Program-made: the position numbers and the translations under genes
The notes under the pieces: generated by a model
The model's input: the letters and a program-made list of their open reading frames with translations, nothing else
What the model was told of the DNA's origin: nothing
The model's database searches: none
In this document: positions 4,962 to 6,566 of the stretch, piece by piece
Position numbering within the stretch: position 1 is the first letter of the stretch
Layout: each line of letters begins with the position of its first letter
Assembly (NCBI GenBank): GCA_009928745.1
Contig: SACC01000074.1
Span: 1 to 6,566 of the forward strand
Direction of reading: 5' to 3'
Origin: Clostridia bacterium
GTDB lineage: Bacteria > Bacillota > Clostridia > Christensenellales > CAG-1252
Length of the DNA: 6,566 nt

Positions 4962-6566
4962 ATGTATTGTAAGAATTGCGGCGCTCAAAACAGCGACAGC
5001 GCAACATTCTGCTTTTCATGCGGTTGCAAATTAAAAGACAATGCGTCAAGTAACACACCCCCCGGTTTTGTTCCTTCGGGTAAAGTAAAAAACAAAAAGA
5101 GCATCTTCCCCAAAATTGCTGTTTTTATGGCGGTTCTGCTCGTCGTGTCTATAGCGATTGCAGCATATGTGGGATTATCATCAAACCCCAAACTAAAGCT
5201 CGGAAAAACAACGGACGAAGTTATTGTCCTTATCCCTAATAACGGCGGAGTTGTTTCTGTCAGCGATCCTTCATCAAAAATAGACGGGTTTTCTATAACG
5301 GTTAACCCCGGCACTTATAACGGCGATACTAATTTCGATATTAAAACGACCGAAATAACCGGGCATACCTTTGGTGAGGAATTTAATCCTATCACTCCTC
5401 TGATAACGGTGAATAACGGGCACGAATTTTCTGCCCGGCCCATGATCGTAACCGTACCTATAGATGTAACCGATGATGAGTTCGCCATGGGGTTCTATTA
5501 TGACAGAAAAACAGGCAAACTCGAAGCGATTCCGCATATTGATTACGGTTCTGATCAAATAACTCTTTTAACAAACCATTTTTCCGATATAGTGGTATCA
5601 AAGATCAGCATTGCCGAACTTGAAAAGCTAACCGACAACACCAAAAATCAAGCCGATTCGGGTTTTGAACCGGGAAAAGATGATTGGCAGTTTATAAATT
5701 ACGGCTCTTCGGTAGCACCGGGTGGGCATTGTGCCGGGCAGTCTTTATCGATGATGTGGTATTATCAGGAAATATACAAAGAAAAAGCAGAACCCCGTCT
5801 TTACGGCAGATATGATAACAACGGTGAAAAGAAGACAGAAAATTTTTGGCTGGACGATTCGGGAGCGTATAGATTCGCATCTGCCGTTCAACACAATATA
5901 GATTGGATGTCTCTTGAATTTCATAATTACCTTGACTTCAGCCGTGAAAATCAAAAGAGGGTGTTTTATGCTTTCGGTTATGCTATACTTGTGACAGGGT
6001 CGCCCCAGTTTATGGGTATTTACCATTTTGACGATTACGGAAACATTGCGGGCGGGCATGCCATCGTAGCATACAAGGTCGAAGGGAACAAAATATATGT
6101 AGCCGATCCTAACTACCCCGGGCAGAAAGACAGATACTGCGAGCTGGGAAGCGATGGATTTAAGCCCTATTCGTCGGGCGCGAATGCTGCTGATATAAGC
6201 GAAAACGGCGGCGTACTTTATACGGAAATGAACTTTATCGCCGGTTCTGCTTTGGTAAACTATAATATTATTCAACAGCAATATTCGGATATGCTCGACG
6301 GAAAAGCGGGAAACGGAATTTTCCCGGACACAAAAGTTGAGATTATGACAACTTATAACGTAAATCTTGACAACGCTGTCTGGAGTACCGAACTGAAACT
6401 TTCCCTTGACAAGGATTATAACGAATCCCTTCCCGCAAATAAAAAAGACACCGCATTTATCCGTCTGACCCCTCTTGCAAACAATTTATATTATTCTCTT
6501 TATAAAAACGGAAGCACAATAGCGGAACAAGACCCCGTGTTTTTCGTTTCTGACGGTATTATATAC
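4962..6566 (+). CDS. Membrane-anchored zinc-ribbon, ZU5-like, papain-like cysteine peptidase domain protein (3' end missing)
   Basis: The frame is open for 535 codons and has no stop before the window edge, so the C-terminus is missing. Residues 1-24 are a zinc ribbon of the MYCxNCG-FCxxCG type, with Cys3, Cys6, Cys17 and Cys20 as ligands, presumably cytoplasmic. A linker (25-48) precedes one membrane helix (about 49-72), so the remainder should face outward. Residues about 95-213 form a ZU5-like beta domain: GFSITVNPGTYNGDT, a strand ending in TVPIDV, GFYYDRKTGKLEAIP, then TNHFS (204-208), whose HFS resembles the self-cleavage motif of ZU5 proteins such as PIDD. From about 235 a papain-like or C39-like domain follows: GGHCAGQS with Cys257, GGHAIVAYKVEG with His366, and VADPN with Asp382, the usual Cys-His-Asp order. 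The region after 400 continues this or a beta-rich domain. The substrate is unknown. The gene has its own promoter and ribosome binding site. Confidence 0.88.
   Translation, partial: MYCKNCGAQNSDSATFCFSCGCKLKDNASSNTPPGFVPSGKVKNKKSIFPKIAVFMAVLLVVSIAIAAYVGLSSNPKLKLGKTTDEVIVLIPNNGGVVSVSDPSSKIDGFSITVNPGTYNGDTNFDIKTTEITGHTFGEEFNPITPLITVNNGHEFSARPMIVTVPIDVTDDEFAMGFYYDRKTGKLEAIPHIDYGSDQITLLTNHFSDIVVSKISIAELEKLTDNTKNQADSGFEPGKDDWQFINYGSSVAPGGHCAGQSLSMMWYYQEIYKEKAEPRLYGRYDNNGEKKTENFWLDDSGAYRFASAVQHNIDWMSLEFHNYLDFSRENQKRVFYAFGYAILVTGSPQFMGIYHFDDYGNIAGGHAIVAYKVEGNKIYVADPNYPGQKDRYCELGSDGFKPYSSGANAADISENGGVLYTEMNFIAGSALVNYNIIQQQYSDMLDGKAGNGIFPDTKVEIMTTYNVNLDNAVWSTELKLSLDKDYNESLPANKKDTAFIRLTPLANNLYYSLYKNGSTIAEQDPVFFVSDGIIY

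Noticed and set aside
5745..6281. Minus-strand ORF of 178 codons, the longest on that strand
   Set aside because: It lies wholly opposite the zinc-ribbon/peptidase frame, which has a strong ribosome binding site, promoter and recognisable motifs. The same applies to the shorter minus-strand ORFs at 4985-5314, 5274-5558 and 5692-5880.

Overview
The window looks like a stretch of a low-to-mid GC Bacillota genome, most likely a gut-type Clostridia (Oscillospiraceae/Ruminococcaceae-like). The grounds are strong AGGAGG-type ribosome binding sites, secreted and membrane-anchored proteins with short Lys-rich signal peptides, a lipoprotein serpin of the kind known from gut Firmicutes such as Eubacterium siraeum, and DNRLRE-type and zinc-ribbon/membrane proteins common in Clostridia. 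The species cannot be fixed from the sequence. All genes lie on the + strand and every one encodes an exported or membrane-anchored product.

Layout: (1) 24-59, a strong intrinsic terminator closing an upstream gene outside the window. (2) 212-1477, a complete serpin with a probable lipoprotein signal, an intact hinge and an intact C-terminal signature. (3) 1504-3971, an AT-rich gene that reads as one broken coding sequence: a signal peptide without a start codon, an RHS-protein-like N-terminal region, a DNRLRE domain, then a one-base frame change near 2784, a cysteine-peptidase-like domain and a PPC-like C-terminal domain. Gene callers would report it as two unrelated ORFs (1543-2808 and 3033-3971), and the second would begin just after the presumed catalytic Cys. 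(4) 3993-4712, a secreted protein of unknown function. (5) 4713-4961, an intergenic region with a short TTAATGCTTA repeat, an intrinsic terminator and a near-perfect sigma-A promoter. (6) 4962 to the right edge, an open frame of 535 codons with no stop inside the window: a zinc ribbon, one membrane helix, a ZU5-like beta domain ending in an HFS motif, and a papain-like Cys/His/Asp domain.

Together the window is a cluster of extracytoplasmic protease-related functions: a protease inhibitor, a decayed multidomain cysteine-peptidase-like protein, and a membrane-tethered cysteine-peptidase-like protein that may self-cleave. Base composition changes sharply around the broken gene (one 60-base line counted by hand gives about 30% GC, against 42-50% in lines from the other genes). 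Short similar sequences at its two ends (AATAATG then GGAAAC) suggest it may have been inserted between the serpin and the unknown secreted gene. These functional links are inferences from proximity; the domain calls rest on motif recognition by eye.
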